The notes below the pieces were generated by a model, which was not told the origin of the DNA, did no database searches, and saw nothing but the letters and a program-made list of their open reading frames with translations. This document shows positions 36,384 to 47,086 of a DNA stretch of 64,000 nt, one piece after another. The DNA is taken from contig NZ_JARVWW010000003.1 of NCBI RefSeq assembly GCF_029846715.1, positions 186,001 through 250,000 on the forward strand, given 5' to 3'. How positions within the stretch are numbered: the first letter of the stretch is position 1; each line of letters begins with the position of its first letter. The position numbers were made by a program, and so were the translations under genes. This stretch comes from Bradyrhizobium nivariense. GTDB lineage: Bacteria > Pseudomonadota > Alphaproteobacteria > Rhizobiales > Xanthobacteraceae.

Positions 36384-37219
36384 CCGCAGAAATCCTATCG
36401 TTTGAAACCGGGCGGCCCGCAGAGCTCGCCGAGGGTGAGCCGGCGTTGGTGGTGGACGTCGAGGGCTATGAGGGTCCGCTCGATCTGCTGCTCGCATTGG
36501 CGCGGCAGCAGAAGGTCGATCTCGCCAAGATCTCGATCCTCGCGCTCGCCGACCAGTACCTCCACTTCATCGAAGCCGCGCGAAAGATCCGGCTCGAGCT
36601 TGCCGCCGACTATCTCGTCATGGCGGCCTGGCTCGCCTTCCTGAAATCGCGCCTGCTGCTGCCGGAGCCGCCGAGTGCGGAAGGCCCGAGCGCGGAGCAG
36701 ATGGCGACGGCGCTCGCCAACCGCCTGCGCCGGCTGGAGGCCATTCGCGAAGCCGCCAACCGACTGATGAACAGGCAGCAATTGCTGCGCGACATCTTCC
36801 CGCGCGGTGAGCCCGAGCAGATCGCCGAGATCAAGCATCCGAAATATACCGCGACGCTCTATGACCTGCTCACCGCCTATGCCTCGCAGCGCCAGTCGCG
36901 CGTGCTGGCGAGCGTGCATCTGGCCAAGCGCACGGTGTGGTCGCTCGCCGAGGCGCGCGCCACGCTGGAGCGGCTGGTCGGCAGCATCACCGAGCAGGAC
37001 GATTGGGGCGTTCTCGACGATTTTCTGCTCCGGCACGTCGCCGATCCGACGCAGCGCGCGACGGTGCTCGCCTCGAGTTTTGCGGCTGCGCTCGAGCTGG
37101 TGCGCGAAGGTCAGCTCGAACTGAATCAGAAAGAGGCGTTTGCGCCCATCTATTTCCGGAAGGGGCGCCCTAAGCCGGTCATGGACGCAGCTCCTGCGCC
37201 CGATGCGCCGGTCGCTTAA
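36380..37219 (+). CDS. scpA: Segregation and condensation protein A
   Basis: 279 aa kleisin-type partner of SMC. The family start EGYEGPLDLLLALARQQKVD is complete, followed by LALADQYLHFIEAA and the C-terminal winged-helix region with LELVREGQLELNQKEAF. ScpA bridges the SMC heads with ScpB to condense the chromosome. It overlaps nagZ by four bases and is followed closely by scpB. Confidence 0.96.
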   Translation: MTAEILSFETGRPAELAEGEPALVVDVEGYEGPLDLLLALARQQKVDLAKISILALADQYLHFIEAARKIRLELAADYLVMAAWLAFLKSRLLLPEPPSAEGPSAEQMATALANRLRRLEAIREAANRLMNRQQLLRDIFPRGEPEQIAEIKHPKYTATLYDLLTAYASQRQSRVLASVHLAKRTVWSLAEARATLERLVGSITEQDDWGVLDDFLLRHVADPTQRATVLASSFAAALELVREGQLELNQKEAFAPIYFRKGRPKPVMDAAPAPDAPVA

Positions 37220-37240
37220 GTGCAACAAGGAGAATCTGCC

Positions 37241-37993
37241 ATGGCAAGCCTGGCTGAAGTGCGGGTAGAAGAGGCCGAGCCGATGGAGAACGAGTCCCAG
37301 GCACGTCCCGAAGAATTGCGGCTGCTGGAAGCGCTGCTGTTCGCTTCGAATGAACCGCTGGACACCGCGACGCTGGCCAAGCGCATGCCCGAGGGCGTGG
37401 ACGTGAAAGCCGCGCTCGAACAGTTGCAGGCCGACTATTCCTTGCGCGGCGTGAACCTCGTGAGGGTCGCCAACAAATGGACCTTCCGCACCGCGGGCGA
37501 TCTCGCCTGGCTGATGACCCGCGAGAGCACCGAGACCCGCCGCCTGTCGCGCGCCGCGATCGAGGTGCTGGCGATCATCGCCTATCACCAGCCGGTGACG
37601 CGCGCCGAGATCGAGGAGATCCGCGGCGTCGTCACCTCGAAGGGCACGCTGGACGTGCTGCTGGAAACCGGCTGGATCAAGCCGCGCGGCCGTCGCAAGA
37701 CGCCGGGCCGTCCGTTGACCTTCGGAACCACCGAGGACTTCCTGTCGCAGTTCACTCTGGAACAGCTCGGCGATCTGCCGGGCCTGGAGGAGCTGAAGGG
37801 CACGGGTCTCCTGGATTCGCGCCTGCCGACCGGATTCAGCGTTCCGACGCCGTCGGATGACCCGACGTTGCGTGAGGACGAGGATCCGCTGGAACCGGGC
37901 GAGGACCTGGATCTCGCGCTGGCGCCTGCGGTCGAGCCCGAGACGCCGCCGGAAGGCGGCAATGAGGGTGGCGAGGGCAGCAGCGAGGACTGA
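37241..37993 (+). CDS. scpB: Segregation and condensation protein B
   Basis: 250 aa from the ATG at 37241, preceded by AAGGAGA; a GTG at 37220 directly after the scpA stop is less likely. It contains the tandem winged-helix domains of ScpB (LRLLEALLFASNEPLD, then SRAAIEVLAIIAYHQPVTRA and the typical GRRKTPGRPLTFGTT). The last 60 residues are acidic and rich in Pro/Gly, probably disordered. It forms a dimer that binds ScpA and regulates SMC. Confidence 0.96.
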   Translation: MASLAEVRVEEAEPMENESQARPEELRLLEALLFASNEPLDTATLAKRMPEGVDVKAALEQLQADYSLRGVNLVRVANKWTFRTAGDLAWLMTRESTETRRLSRAAIEVLAIIAYHQPVTRAEIEEIRGVVTSKGTLDVLLETGWIKPRGRRKTPGRPLTFGTTEDFLSQFTLEQLGDLPGLEELKGTGLLDSRLPTGFSVPTPSDDPTLREDEDPLEPGEDLDLALAPAVEPETPPEGGNEGGEGSSED

Positions 37994-38160
37994 CGTCCCG
38001 GCCTCTCACCGGCCCCCTGCGACCAGTTAACACTAGCAAAATTACGTAGCGCCAACAGCGAATTGGCGCTGCCTTGGTCCTTGTTTTTGACACCCGCCAA
38101 GCCTAGGTTTCGGTGAAGATCGGCCGGGTCCCCGGCCATGCGCGTTTGGAGGGTTGCAGG

Positions 38161-38397
38161 ATGGGTTCACTCAGCATTTGGCACTGGATCCTGGTGATCG
38201 CAGTGGTCCTGCTGCTGTTCGGCCGCGGCAAGATTTCGGATCTGATGGGCGACGTGGCGCAGGGCATCAAGGCGTTCAAGAAGGGCATGCAGGACGACGA
38301 CAAGGTCGCCGACAAGCCCGAGCCGGCCAAGTCCATCGAGCACAACAATGCCGCGCCGACCGCGGCACGGACCGACGTCGGCAGCAAGGCCGTCTGA
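38161..38397 (+). CDS. tatA: Sec-independent translocase subunit TatA
   Basis: 78 aa from the ATG at 38161, with GGAGGG upstream. A single membrane helix ([19 protein letters not shown]) with the conserved F-G hinge is followed by an amphipathic helix ([19 protein letters not shown]) and a charged tail. TatA oligomers form the transport path for folded proteins. It leads the tatABC set. Tat clients in this window include the MBL hydrolase and the HAD protein. Confidence 0.96.
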   Translation: MGSLSIWHWILVIAVVLLLFGRGKISDLMGDVAQGIKAFKKGMQDDDKVADKPEPAKSIEHNNAAPTAARTDVGSKAV

Positions 38398-38485
38398 GCC
38401 AGAGAGCACGCGAGACGCGGGTAGCGGCCCCGATCCTGCGCGCGAGGGATTGGGCCGGCTGCGGCTGGCGTGAACGGAAGACCTC

Positions 38486-39025
38486 ATGTTCGACATCGGG
38501 TGGAGTGAACTGGTCCTGATCGGGGTCGTGGCCCTGATCGCCATCGGCCCGAAAGAGCTGCCGGGCGTGCTGCGCATGGTCGGGCAGTGGATGGGCAAGG
38601 CGCGCAAGATGGCCGCCGAATTCCAGGGCCAGTTCCAGGAAGCGATGCGCGAGGCCGAGATGGCCGACCTCAAGAAGAGTTTTGACGAGGTCAAGGAAGC
38701 GGCTTCCGGCTTCGCCGGCAACAATCTGATGACCTCGCTTCAGAAGGACGTCAGCGACGCGCTCCGCGTCGATGCGCTGGACAAGCCGGCCGAGACGTCG
38801 ACCACCACCGCTGTCGAACCGCCCGCGACTTCAAGCGAAGCGCTGACGACGCCCACCACGCCGGAAGCGCCGACGCCCGAGACTTTCGCGGAAGCCGAGG
38901 CGCATGCGACCGTGAACGAGCCGCTCGCCATCACCCGTGAGGTCGAGCAGGCGCAGGTCACGCAAGGTTCGGTCACCCAGGACACTGCGCCGGCCGAGTC
39001 GATCAAGGACGCCAAAGCGTCATGA
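38486..39025 (+). CDS. tatB: Sec-independent translocase subunit TatB
   Basis: 179 aa. It starts with [20 protein letters not shown], with the conserved Glu in the helix and the GPKELPG hinge that separates TatB from TatA. An amphipathic helix follows, and a Thr/Ala/Pro/Glu-rich tail of about 90 residues. TatB works with TatC as the twin-arginine receptor. The stop overlaps tatC by four bases (ATGA). Confidence 0.96.
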   Translation: MFDIGWSELVLIGVVALIAIGPKELPGVLRMVGQWMGKARKMAAEFQGQFQEAMREAEMADLKKSFDEVKEAASGFAGNNLMTSLQKDVSDALRVDALDKPAETSTTTAVEPPATSSEALTTPTTPEAPTPETFAEAEAHATVNEPLAITREVEQAQVTQGSVTQDTAPAESIKDAKAS

Positions 39026-39834
39026 GCGCCGCCGATATCGAGGCCAGCAAAGCCCCCTTGATGGATCATCTGATCGAGCTGCGGTCGCGGCTGATCAAGG
39101 CGCTGCTCGGCTTCGGCATTGCATTCATCTTCTGCTTCTTCTTCGCCAAGCAGATCTACAACGTGCTGGTGTGGCCGTTCGTGTGGGTCGCAGGCCCGGA
39201 GAACTCCAAGTTCATCTACACGGCGCTGCTGGAATATTTCATCACCCAGCTCAAGCTCGCGCTGTTCGGCGCCGGCTTCATCTCGTTCCCGATCGTCGCG
39301 ACGCAGATCTACAAATTCGTGGCGCCCGGCCTCTACAAGCACGAGAAGCAGGCCTTCCTGCCGTATCTGGTCGCGACCCCCTTCTTCTTCGTGCTGGGCG
39401 CGGCACTGGTCTATTTCGTCGTGCTGCCGATGCTGGTCCGCTTCTCGCTTGGGATGCAACAGGCCGGCAGCGACGAGACCGCGCAGATCCAGCTGCTGCC
39501 CAAGGTCGGCGAATATCTGTCGCTGATGATGTCGCTGATCTTCGCCTTCGGCATCGCCTTCCAGCTTCCGGTGATCCTGACGCTGCTCGGCCGCATCGGC
39601 ATCGTCACGTCAAAAATGCTGCGCGAGAAGCGCCGCTATTTCATCGTCGTCGCCTTCGTCATCGCCGCCGTTCTGACCCCGCCCGACGTGCTCAGCCAGT
39701 GCTCGCTCGCGATCCCCTTGCTCGCGCTCTACGAGGGCTCGATCATCGCGGTGGGGATCGTGGAGAAGAAGGCGGCAGCGTCAAAGGCCACCACCGGCAC
39801 TGACGTATCGACGCCGGCCAATCCGGCGGAGTAG
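39022..39834 (+). CDS. tatC: Sec-independent translocase subunit TatC
   Basis: 270 aa with six membrane segments. Hallmarks are [15 protein letters not shown] at the N-terminus, the FALFF-like periplasmic loop region with [15 protein letters not shown], and [19 protein letters not shown]. TatC recognises the twin-arginine signal at the inner membrane. It ends the tatABC operon and is followed by a palindromic repeat. Confidence 0.97.
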   Translation: MSAADIEASKAPLMDHLIELRSRLIKALLGFGIAFIFCFFFAKQIYNVLVWPFVWVAGPENSKFIYTALLEYFITQLKLALFGAGFISFPIVATQIYKFVAPGLYKHEKQAFLPYLVATPFFFVLGAALVYFVVLPMLVRFSLGMQQAGSDETAQIQLLPKVGEYLSLMMSLIFAFGIAFQLPVILTLLGRIGIVTSKMLREKRRYFIVVAFVIAAVLTPPDVLSQCSLAIPLLALYEGSIIAVGIVEKKAAASKATTGTDVSTPANPAE

Positions 39835-39851
39835 GGCCGCTAGCTCCGCTC

Positions 39852-39970
39852 TCATTCCCCGCCTTGTGCGCAATTGCGCACTGGAGCAGGGAATCCAGTA
39901 CGCCGCGGCTTATCGGGGAATCACTGACGTCTCTGGAATACTGGATCGCCCGCTTTCGCAGGCGATGACA
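39852..39970. repeat. Palindromic intergenic repeat, type 4 (with GTGCGCAATTGCGCAC core)
   Basis: Lies between tatC and serS. It begins TCATTCCCCGCCTTGTGCGC and ends CGCAGGCGATGACA. It contains the perfect 16-base palindrome GTGCGCAATTGCGCAC, also found in the repeat at 45511-45575, and the inverted pair GAATCCAGTA / AATACTGGAT. Confidence 0.72.
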
Positions 39971-39979
39971 GAGTGCTAG

Positions 39980-41374
<1,395 letters not shown>

Positions 41375-41468
41375 GCGTGTTGCCGATCTGAAACGGAGAA
41401 ACGTTTGGTTGCGAAGATCGGGCGGCCGGTTATCCTGCCGGCCACCCGACAACGCGAACCGATCGTTC

Positions 41469-41831
41469 ATGGCCTTGCACCGCGACATCTTCTGGGTCGG
41501 CAGACAATGGGCGGTGACAGGCGCCGGCATCCAGGCTGTCGATCAGCGGCTGCGTGGCGTGCTCGACATCGAGATCACGCGGCTATGGGACGATCATCTG
41601 GTCCAGAGCCGGCGGGCCAAGCCCGGTGTGAATGCCGCGGATTTCGACCAGGCACTGACGCTGGCACGCGAACGCTTTCCGCAGGCGCCGGACACCGATC
41701 CTATCCTTACTCAATTGGAGGCGCTCGGCGTGATCGAGGCTCCAATCGTGAGCCCGGTCGTGCCGGCGATGAAGTTGCACGCGGAGGGCCGGCTCGCGCG
41801 CTTCCTGCCGCAATGGCGCGTTCGCCGGTAG
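41469..41831 (+). CDS. Conserved-looking hypothetical protein
   Basis: 120 aa from the ATG at 41469. It has no signal peptide, membrane segment or cysteine. It starts MALHRDIFWVGRQWAVTGAG and has a helix-rich middle with FDQALTLARERFPQ. The C-terminus is basic (FLPQWRVRR). It sits between serS and surE on the same strand. I do not recognise a domain. The codon pattern fits its neighbours, so it is probably real. Confidence 0.62.
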   Translation: MALHRDIFWVGRQWAVTGAGIQAVDQRLRGVLDIEITRLWDDHLVQSRRAKPGVNAADFDQALTLARERFPQAPDTDPILTQLEALGVIEAPIVSPVVPAMKLHAEGRLARFLPQWRVRR

Positions 41832-41936
41832 CCGGACCAAGCCGGGAACCGGCCGCCGGCCCCGATCGGCCGGTTTGCCTGATCGGCCCCAGCCGGATAA
41901 GACGGCTCAGGCCCGCTTTTGGAATCGACCTTTCGC

Positions 41937-42704
41937 ATGCGCATTCTCTGCACCAATGACGACGGTATCCACGCCCCCGGCCTCAAGGTCCTGGAGGAGA
42001 TCGCGCGCGCATTGTCCGATGACGTCTGGGTGGTCGCGCCTGAGCTCGACCAGTCCGGCGTGTCGCATTCGCTGTCGCTGAACGATCCCCTGCGCCTGCG
42101 CGAGGTCGGCCCGCGACACTTCGCGGTGCGCGGCACGCCGACCGACTGCGTCATCATGGGCGCGCGCCATATCCTCGGCGCCAAGCTGCCCGATGTCGTG
42201 CTGTCCGGCGTCAACAAGGGCCGCAACGTCGCCGAGGACGTGGTCTATTCCGGCACCATCGCCGGCGCGCTGGAAGGCACCATCCTGGGGCTGCCGTCTT
42301 TCGCGCTGTCGCAGGAGTTCAGCGTCGAGACCCGCGAGCGGCCGCCGTGGGACACTGCGCGCAAATTCGGTCCCGACATCCTGCGCAAGGTGATCGCCGC
42401 CGGCATCCCGAAGGACACCGTCATCAACGTCAACTTCCCGTCCTGCGCGCCGGAGGATGTGCTGGGCATTCGCGTGACGCGACAGGGCAAGCGCAATCTC
42501 GGCTTCCTCAGGATCGACGAGCGCAGGGACGGCCGTGGCAATCCCTATTTCTGGATCGGCTTCGAGCGCACCGCGATGATGGATACGCCGGCCGAAGGCA
42601 CCGATCTCGCGGCGCTCCGCGAACGCTACGTCTCCGTCACGCCGCTCAGGCTCGACCGCACCAACGAGGCGTTTTCCGACGCGCTGAGTGCGACGCTGAA
42701 GTAA
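41937..42704 (+). CDS. surE: 5'/3'-nucleotidase SurE (survival protein)
   Basis: 255 aa from the ATG at 41937 (MRILCTNDDGIHAPGL), where the two metal-binding aspartates of TNDDG lie. Further family motifs are APELDQSGVSHSLS, SGVNKGRNVAEDVVYSGT with the Asn metal ligand, and NVNFP. It removes phosphate from nucleoside monophosphates and exopolyphosphate. It belongs to the surE-pcm-nlpD order known from other proteobacteria, here interrupted by an opposite-strand receiver gene. Confidence 0.96.
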   Translation: MRILCTNDDGIHAPGLKVLEEIARALSDDVWVVAPELDQSGVSHSLSLNDPLRLREVGPRHFAVRGTPTDCVIMGARHILGAKLPDVVLSGVNKGRNVAEDVVYSGTIAGALEGTILGLPSFALSQEFSVETRERPPWDTARKFGPDILRKVIAAGIPKDTVINVNFPSCAPEDVLGIRVTRQGKRNLGFLRIDERRDGRGNPYFWIGFERTAMMDTPAEGTDLAALRERYVSVTPLRLDRTNEAFSDALSATLK

Positions 42705-42723
42705 GTCCGAGCTGGAACGGGGC

Positions 42724-43095
42724 CTAGCCGCCGCGAAGCGCGGCTTCGATGGTCTTGCCGAGCGCGTCGAGCTGAAACGGCTTCTGAAGCGCCGGCCGAT
42801 CGCGGTACTGTTCGGGCAGGCCGGAGGAGCCGTATCCGGTGGCGAAGATGAACGGGCAGCCCTTCGCCTTGATGACATCGGCGACCGGCGAGATGACCTT
42901 GCCGTTGACGTTGACGTCGAGAATGGCGATGTCGAACTCGGTTGCCTGGGCGAGCCGCATGGCTTCGGTGATGTCGCCCGCCTCGGCTGCGATCTTGTAG
43001 CCGAGCTCTTCCAGCATGTCCGCGACCATCATCCTGATCATCACCTCGTCCTCGACGAGGAATACAGAGCGGCCGGAAAGCCCCGTCGCGGTCAT
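42724..43095 (-). CDS. Single-domain response regulator (CheY-like)
   Basis: 123 aa from the ATG at 43095, which has AAGGA about 8 bases upstream; a longer frame runs to 43320. Receiver features: the acidic pocket VEDE, phospho-acceptor D in AILDVNVNG, T in FATGYG and K in LQKPF. There is no output domain. It is read against surE and pcm. No kinase is next to it, so it probably serves an orphan or distant system. Confidence 0.87.
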   Translation of the reverse strand: MTATGLSGRSVFLVEDEVMIRMMVADMLEELGYKIAAEAGDITEAMRLAQATEFDIAILDVNVNGKVISPVADVIKAKGCPFIFATGYGSSGLPEQYRDRPALQKPFQLDALGKTIEAALRGG

Positions 43096-43319
43096 GGTTG
43101 AGTCCTTGCCCATTGCCAAAACGTTCGCAGATAACATGAATCGACGCAATGCGCGTTTCGACGACCGGATGCCTGAAAATGGGCCATCGAGGCTCGCCCG
43201 TTGCAAGCCATTTGTGGTCAGATACGCCATCCGAAGCGTATCATGGGTTCCCTGAGCGGGAACGAGAATCTCGCGCTCCAGGTTGGCGCCCCGGACCCCA
43301 AAGACAGCACAAGCAGGCA

Positions 43320-43970
43320 ATGACCTCCCATCAGCACCCGCCGGAAAAGATGATGTTTCAGCTCACGCTGAGGCGTCGGGGCATCAGCGACCAGGCGGTC
43401 CTTCGGGCCATGGAGGAGGTGCCGCGCGAGCAATTCGTCGACGAAGCCGATCGCGACGGCGCCTATCGCGACAGCGCGCTGCCGATCGCCTGCGGGCAGA
43501 CCATCAGCCAGCCCTTCGTCGTCGCCTACATGACCGAGCAGCTCCAGCTCCAGAAGAAGCACCGCGTGCTCGAGATCGGCGCCGGCTCGGGCTACCAGGC
43601 CGCGGTGCTGTCGCGGCTCGCCGGCCAAGTGTTGACCGTCGAGCGCTACCGCAAGCTTGCGGATGCCGCACGTATCAGGCTTGAAAAGCTTAACTGTCAC
43701 AATGTCGAGGTGATGCTGGGCGACGGACTCAATCTGCCTCCCAATATCGGCCCGTTCGACCGCATCATCGTCACGGCTGCGATGGAGCAGATTCCGGAGA
43801 ACCTGGTCGAGCGGCTGGAGGTGGGCGGCATCCTGATCGCGCCCGTCGGCCCGCATCAGGGCGTGCAGACGTTGATCCGCCTGAGCCGGACCGAGGCCGG
43901 GATCGAGCGCAAGCAACTCGTCGAGGTCCGCTTCGTGCCGGCGCTGCCCGGGGTGGCGCGGGAGCTGTAG
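43320..43970 (+). CDS. pcm: Protein-L-isoaspartate O-methyltransferase
   Basis: 216 aa from the ATG at 43320. The SAM-binding motif I is [16 protein letters not shown] and the substrate-pocket segment is [19 protein letters not shown]. The motif [14 protein letters not shown] is also typical. It methylates damaged isoaspartyl residues so that they can be repaired, in the cytoplasm. It lies between surE and the NlpD-like gene. Confidence 0.96.
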   Translation: MTSHQHPPEKMMFQLTLRRRGISDQAVLRAMEEVPREQFVDEADRDGAYRDSALPIACGQTISQPFVVAYMTEQLQLQKKHRVLEIGAGSGYQAAVLSRLAGQVLTVERYRKLADAARIRLEKLNCHNVEVMLGDGLNLPPNIGPFDRIIVTAAMEQIPENLVERLEVGGILIAPVGPHQGVQTLIRLSRTEAGIERKQLVEVRFVPALPGVAREL

Positions 43971-44079
43971 AATTCCGGATTGGCTGTGCTGCCAGCATCT
44001 TATTGGGAGGGTTAAGCCGTTATTTACTCGGCGCGTGTTTACTTAAAAGACCAGTTCTGTTGCGTACGAGTGAGTAACC

Positions 44080-45468
44080 ATGTCTGTCGTCGCCGAGTTG
44101 CTTTACTCGCGCCGCGTACCGCAGGTCGCGGTGCTGGCGCTGATCTCCTTCAGCTTCGCCGGGTGCAGCGCCGACATGTCGTCGCGCATGTCCCAGTCGA
44201 ACTTCTCCAATCCCTTCGCGCAGGAATCGACCGGTTCGGTGCAGCAGGCACCGCCGCCGCAGCGTGAGTTGCCGCAATATTCGCGGCCGCAGACGCAGCC
44301 CGGCAACTATCAGTCGCAGCCCTTGCCGCCGGCGGTGTCCGCACCGCAATCCTATCCCGTTGCGGCGGGTGGCGGCATGTCCGGAGGCGGTCGCGGCGTC
44401 GGCTCCTACGCACCCCCGGCGCAGCCGCATCTGGAGACCACGGCCACCGTACCGCCGCGCTCGGTTGCAGCCGCCCAGCCGGTCGGTGGAACCAAGATCA
44501 TCGTCGGCACCAGCGATACGCTCGATCTGCTCGCCAAACGCTACCGCGTCACGCCGCAGGCGATCCTCGCTGCCAACGGCTACAAGGGGCCGCGCACGCT
44601 CTCGCCCGGCCAGCAACTGATCATCCCGCACCAGGCCACGGCCGCTGCGCCCGCGCCGGTGATGGCTCCCGTTGCGCCCGCGCTGGCGCCTGCTGCGAAG
44701 CCGGTTGCGGCCGTTGCTGCACCGTCAAGCACGCACTTCGTGAACCACGGTGACACGCTCGCCAGCATTGCCCGCAAGAACCATATCTCTGCGGCTGAAC
44801 TGGCCCGCGCCAACGGCCTCAATCCGTCTGCAAAGCTCAAGCTCGGCACCAGGCTGGCCGTGCCCGGTGCCAAGACCGCCGCCGTCGCGGCGCCGGTTGC
44901 CGCGGCTCCGGTCGCAGCCGCCCCCGTCGCGGGTACGCTGCAGCCCGTTGCGGCCGCTCCTGCGCCCGCGACCAAGATGGCGGCCGTCGCCGCGCCGGTG
45001 CAGAGCGCGCGCCTGGCCCAGGCCACGACCAATCTCGAAGAGAAGACTGCGGAAGCTCCGGCGAAAGCTGCGGAGACCACCAGCGCGCTGCCGACCTTCC
45101 GCTGGCCGGTGCGCGGCAAGGTGGTCACGAGCTACGGCGCCAAGACCAATGGCAAGTCCAACGACGGCATCAATCTCGCGGTGCCCGAGGGTACGCCGGT
45201 CAAGGCGGCTGAGGACGGCGTCGTCGCCTATTCCGGCAACGAGCTGAAAGGTTACGGCAATCTGGTCCTGGTTCGGCACTCCAACGGCTACGTCACCGCA
45301 TATGCCCATGCGAGTGAGCTGATGGTGAAGCGCGGCGATACCATCAAGCGCGGTCAGGTCATTGCCAAGTCGGGTCAATCCGGGGAGGTGGCGTCGCCGC
45401 AGCTCCACTTCGAGATCCGTAAGGGATCGAGCCCGGTTGACCCGCTTCAATTCTTGAACGGGGCGTGA
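44080..45468 (+). CDS. nlpD: NlpD/DipM-like LysM-M23 cell-wall amidase activator
   Basis: 462 aa with a lipoprotein-type or signal N-terminus (LISFSFAGCSA). Two LysM domains bind peptidoglycan (about 136-185 and 216-265). Ala-rich linkers separate them from the C-terminal M23 domain (about 345-455). The first zinc-ligand motif is replaced: the usual H-x3-D is here N361-D-G-I-N365. The later histidines (YAHAS; H443 in LHFE) remain. It is therefore probably not a peptidase but an amidase activator, as for NlpD, EnvC and DipM. The pcm-nlpD order supports this. Confidence 0.92.
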   Translation: MSVVAELLYSRRVPQVAVLALISFSFAGCSADMSSRMSQSNFSNPFAQESTGSVQQAPPPQRELPQYSRPQTQPGNYQSQPLPPAVSAPQSYPVAAGGGMSGGGRGVGSYAPPAQPHLETTATVPPRSVAAAQPVGGTKIIVGTSDTLDLLAKRYRVTPQAILAANGYKGPRTLSPGQQLIIPHQATAAAPAPVMAPVAPALAPAAKPVAAVAAPSSTHFVNHGDTLASIARKNHISAAELARANGLNPSAKLKLGTRLAVPGAKTAAVAAPVAAAPVAAAPVAGTLQPVAAAPAPATKMAAVAAPVQSARLAQATTNLEEKTAEAPAKAAETTSALPTFRWPVRGKVVTSYGAKTNGKSNDGINLAVPEGTPVKAAEDGVVAYSGNELKGYGNLVLVRHSNGYVTAYAHASELMVKRGDTIKRGQVIAKSGQSGEVASPQLHFEIRKGSSPVDPLQFLNGA

Positions 45469-45510
45469 GGCGCGTCGCTTCGGCAGAGCGTGCTCCCTCC
45501 ACACACGCGC

Positions 45511-45575
45511 TGTCATCGTCCGCCTTGTGCGCAATTGCGCACTGGGGCGGACGATCCGGTATTCCAGAGCAGCAG
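45511..45575. repeat. Partial type 4 repeat
   Basis: Shares CCTTGTGCGCAATTGCGCAC with the repeat at 39852-39970, then diverges. Short complementary arms ATCGTCCGCC / GGCGGACGAT enclose the palindrome and could form a hairpin just after the NlpD-like gene. Confidence 0.7.
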
Positions 45576-45995
45576 TCGCTAGGCCGAGAAGCTGCCGTGA
45601 ACCGGGGCGTAGATTAGCACGCAGAAGAATTCGAATTAACAAAAATTGGGACGAATGCCGCAAGCAGATCGTGTTCATGCGATTTCGCGCCGGCGGAACG
45701 TTTGTGCTTGCTCCTCCTTTTCCGGTAAGCGCTCTGAATCCCGACCCATTCAAAATCGCTGAGTTCGTCGCGCCTCGATCGCGTTGGTCGCGGGGGCGAT
45801 AAAAGGAATGAGATCAGGTTCGGCCTGAGGCTTTGGGGCCGGTCAATCAAATTTCGAAAAACAACCCCATGCAAAGTGGCCGATGGCTGCCGGTGAGACG
45901 TCCTAATATTCTGAATCTGCTTCGGTTTCGATGGCGCAGCGGACATGGCAGGACTTGCTGGCGCACCCGGCAACGTCGTGCCCGACCAGTAGCCT

Positions 45996-46009
45996 TTGAT
46001 CTAGATCAA
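45996..46009. promoter_or_regulatory. FixK/FNR-type binding box
   Basis: TTGATCTAGATCAA is a perfect 14-base palindrome matching the FNR/FixK consensus TTGA-N6-TCAA. Its centre is about 73 bases before the ATG of the formylglycine-generating enzyme gene. If the transcript started about 41 bases after the centre, the leader would be about 32 bases long. This fits a class II activator site for oxygen-limited induction. Confidence 0.65.
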
Positions 46010-46075
46010 CCTGCAAGTGTGTCGTTCCGTTTCCGTTGCAGCGCAGGCCAATGACGCACGGGTCCGGAGATCGGC

Positions 46076-47071
46076 ATGAAGCTGGCTGATACGAAATCGC
46101 CGCCTGATTACGGACAATCGTTCCAGCATCACGCAGGTGAGGAGATGCTGTACGTGCCGGGCGGCACGTTTCGCATGGGGTCGGATCGGCACTATCCGGA
46201 GGAAGCGCCGGTCCACCGCGTCACCGTGGATGCGTTCTGGATGGATCGCCATCCCGTAACGAACCGACAGTTCGCGGAGTTCGTGCATGCCACGAACCAC
46301 GTCACCGTCGCCGAGATCGTGCCTGATCCAAAAGACTATCCCGGAATGCTGCCGCACATGGTCTATGCGGGCTCGTTGATGTTCTCGCCGCCTCGGCATG
46401 AGGTTAGCCTGCGCGACTTCAGCCAGTGGTGGACTTTCGCCAAAGGTGCAGACTGGCGGCATCCCTACGGACCGGGGAGCAAAATCCAAGGGCTGGACGA
46501 TCATCCCGTCGTGCATGTGGCCTTCAGCGACGCGCTCGCCTACGCAAGATGGGCTGGCAGGGATTTGCCGACCGAAGCGGAATGGGAATTTGCAGCACGG
46601 GGCGGGTTGGACGGTGCCGAGTTCGCATGGGGAAATGAATTTGCGCCCGACGGCCGTCACATGGCCAACACCTGGCAGGGCGAATTTCCGCGCCAAAACA
46701 CCATGGATGACGGATTCGAACGGACATCGCCGGTCACTGCATTCCCGCCGAACGGTTACGGGCTGCACGATCTGATCGGCAACGTCTGGGAGTGGACGTC
46801 CGACTGGTACTCGCCTCGGCATGAAGCCGACGCTGCAAAAGCCTGCTGCATTCCAGAAAACCCGCGCGGCGGCCGCGAGGCCGATAGCTACGACCCAAGA
46901 ACGACCAACGTCAAGATTCCACGCAAGGTCATCAAAGGCGGCTCGCATTTGTGCGCGCCGAACTACTGCCGACGCTACCGGCCGGCTGCGCGCCACGCGG
47001 AGCCGGTCGACACTTCGACGAGTCATCTTGGATTTCGATGCGTCAGGCGAGGAGCCTCCGACGCATTATAA
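46076..47071 (+). CDS. Formylglycine-generating enzyme (sulfatase-activating, SUMF1 type)
   Basis: 331 aa. The FGE-sulfatase domain starts at MLYVPGGTFRMGS and includes HPVTNRQFAEFV, LPTEAEWEFAARGG and NGYGLHDLIGNVWEWTSD. The two copper-binding catalytic cysteines are present as C293-x4-C298 (GGSHLCAPNYC), so it should be active. It oxidises the active-site cysteine of sulfatases to formylglycine using O2. The substrate is probably the arylsulfatase encoded 15 bases downstream. There is no clear signal peptide, so it should act in the cytoplasm before export. Confidence 0.93.
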   Translation: MKLADTKSPPDYGQSFQHHAGEEMLYVPGGTFRMGSDRHYPEEAPVHRVTVDAFWMDRHPVTNRQFAEFVHATNHVTVAEIVPDPKDYPGMLPHMVYAGSLMFSPPRHEVSLRDFSQWWTFAKGADWRHPYGPGSKIQGLDDHPVVHVAFSDALAYARWAGRDLPTEAEWEFAARGGLDGAEFAWGNEFAPDGRHMANTWQGEFPRQNTMDDGFERTSPVTAFPPNGYGLHDLIGNVWEWTSDWYSPRHEADAAKACCIPENPRGGREADSYDPRTTNVKIPRKVIKGGSHLCAPNYCRRYRPAARHAEPVDTSTSHLGFRCVRRGASDAL

Positions 47072-47086
47072 TGGGAGAGCGACGTC

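Larger units (their letters stand above)
45469..46075. other. Intergenic region upstream of the sulfatase cluster
   Basis: 607 bases without a convincing gene. It holds a half-copy of the type 4 repeat (45511-45575), AT-richer sequence and, at 45996-46009, a FixK/FNR-type palindrome. It marks the left edge of the likely accessory segment. Confidence 0.55.
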
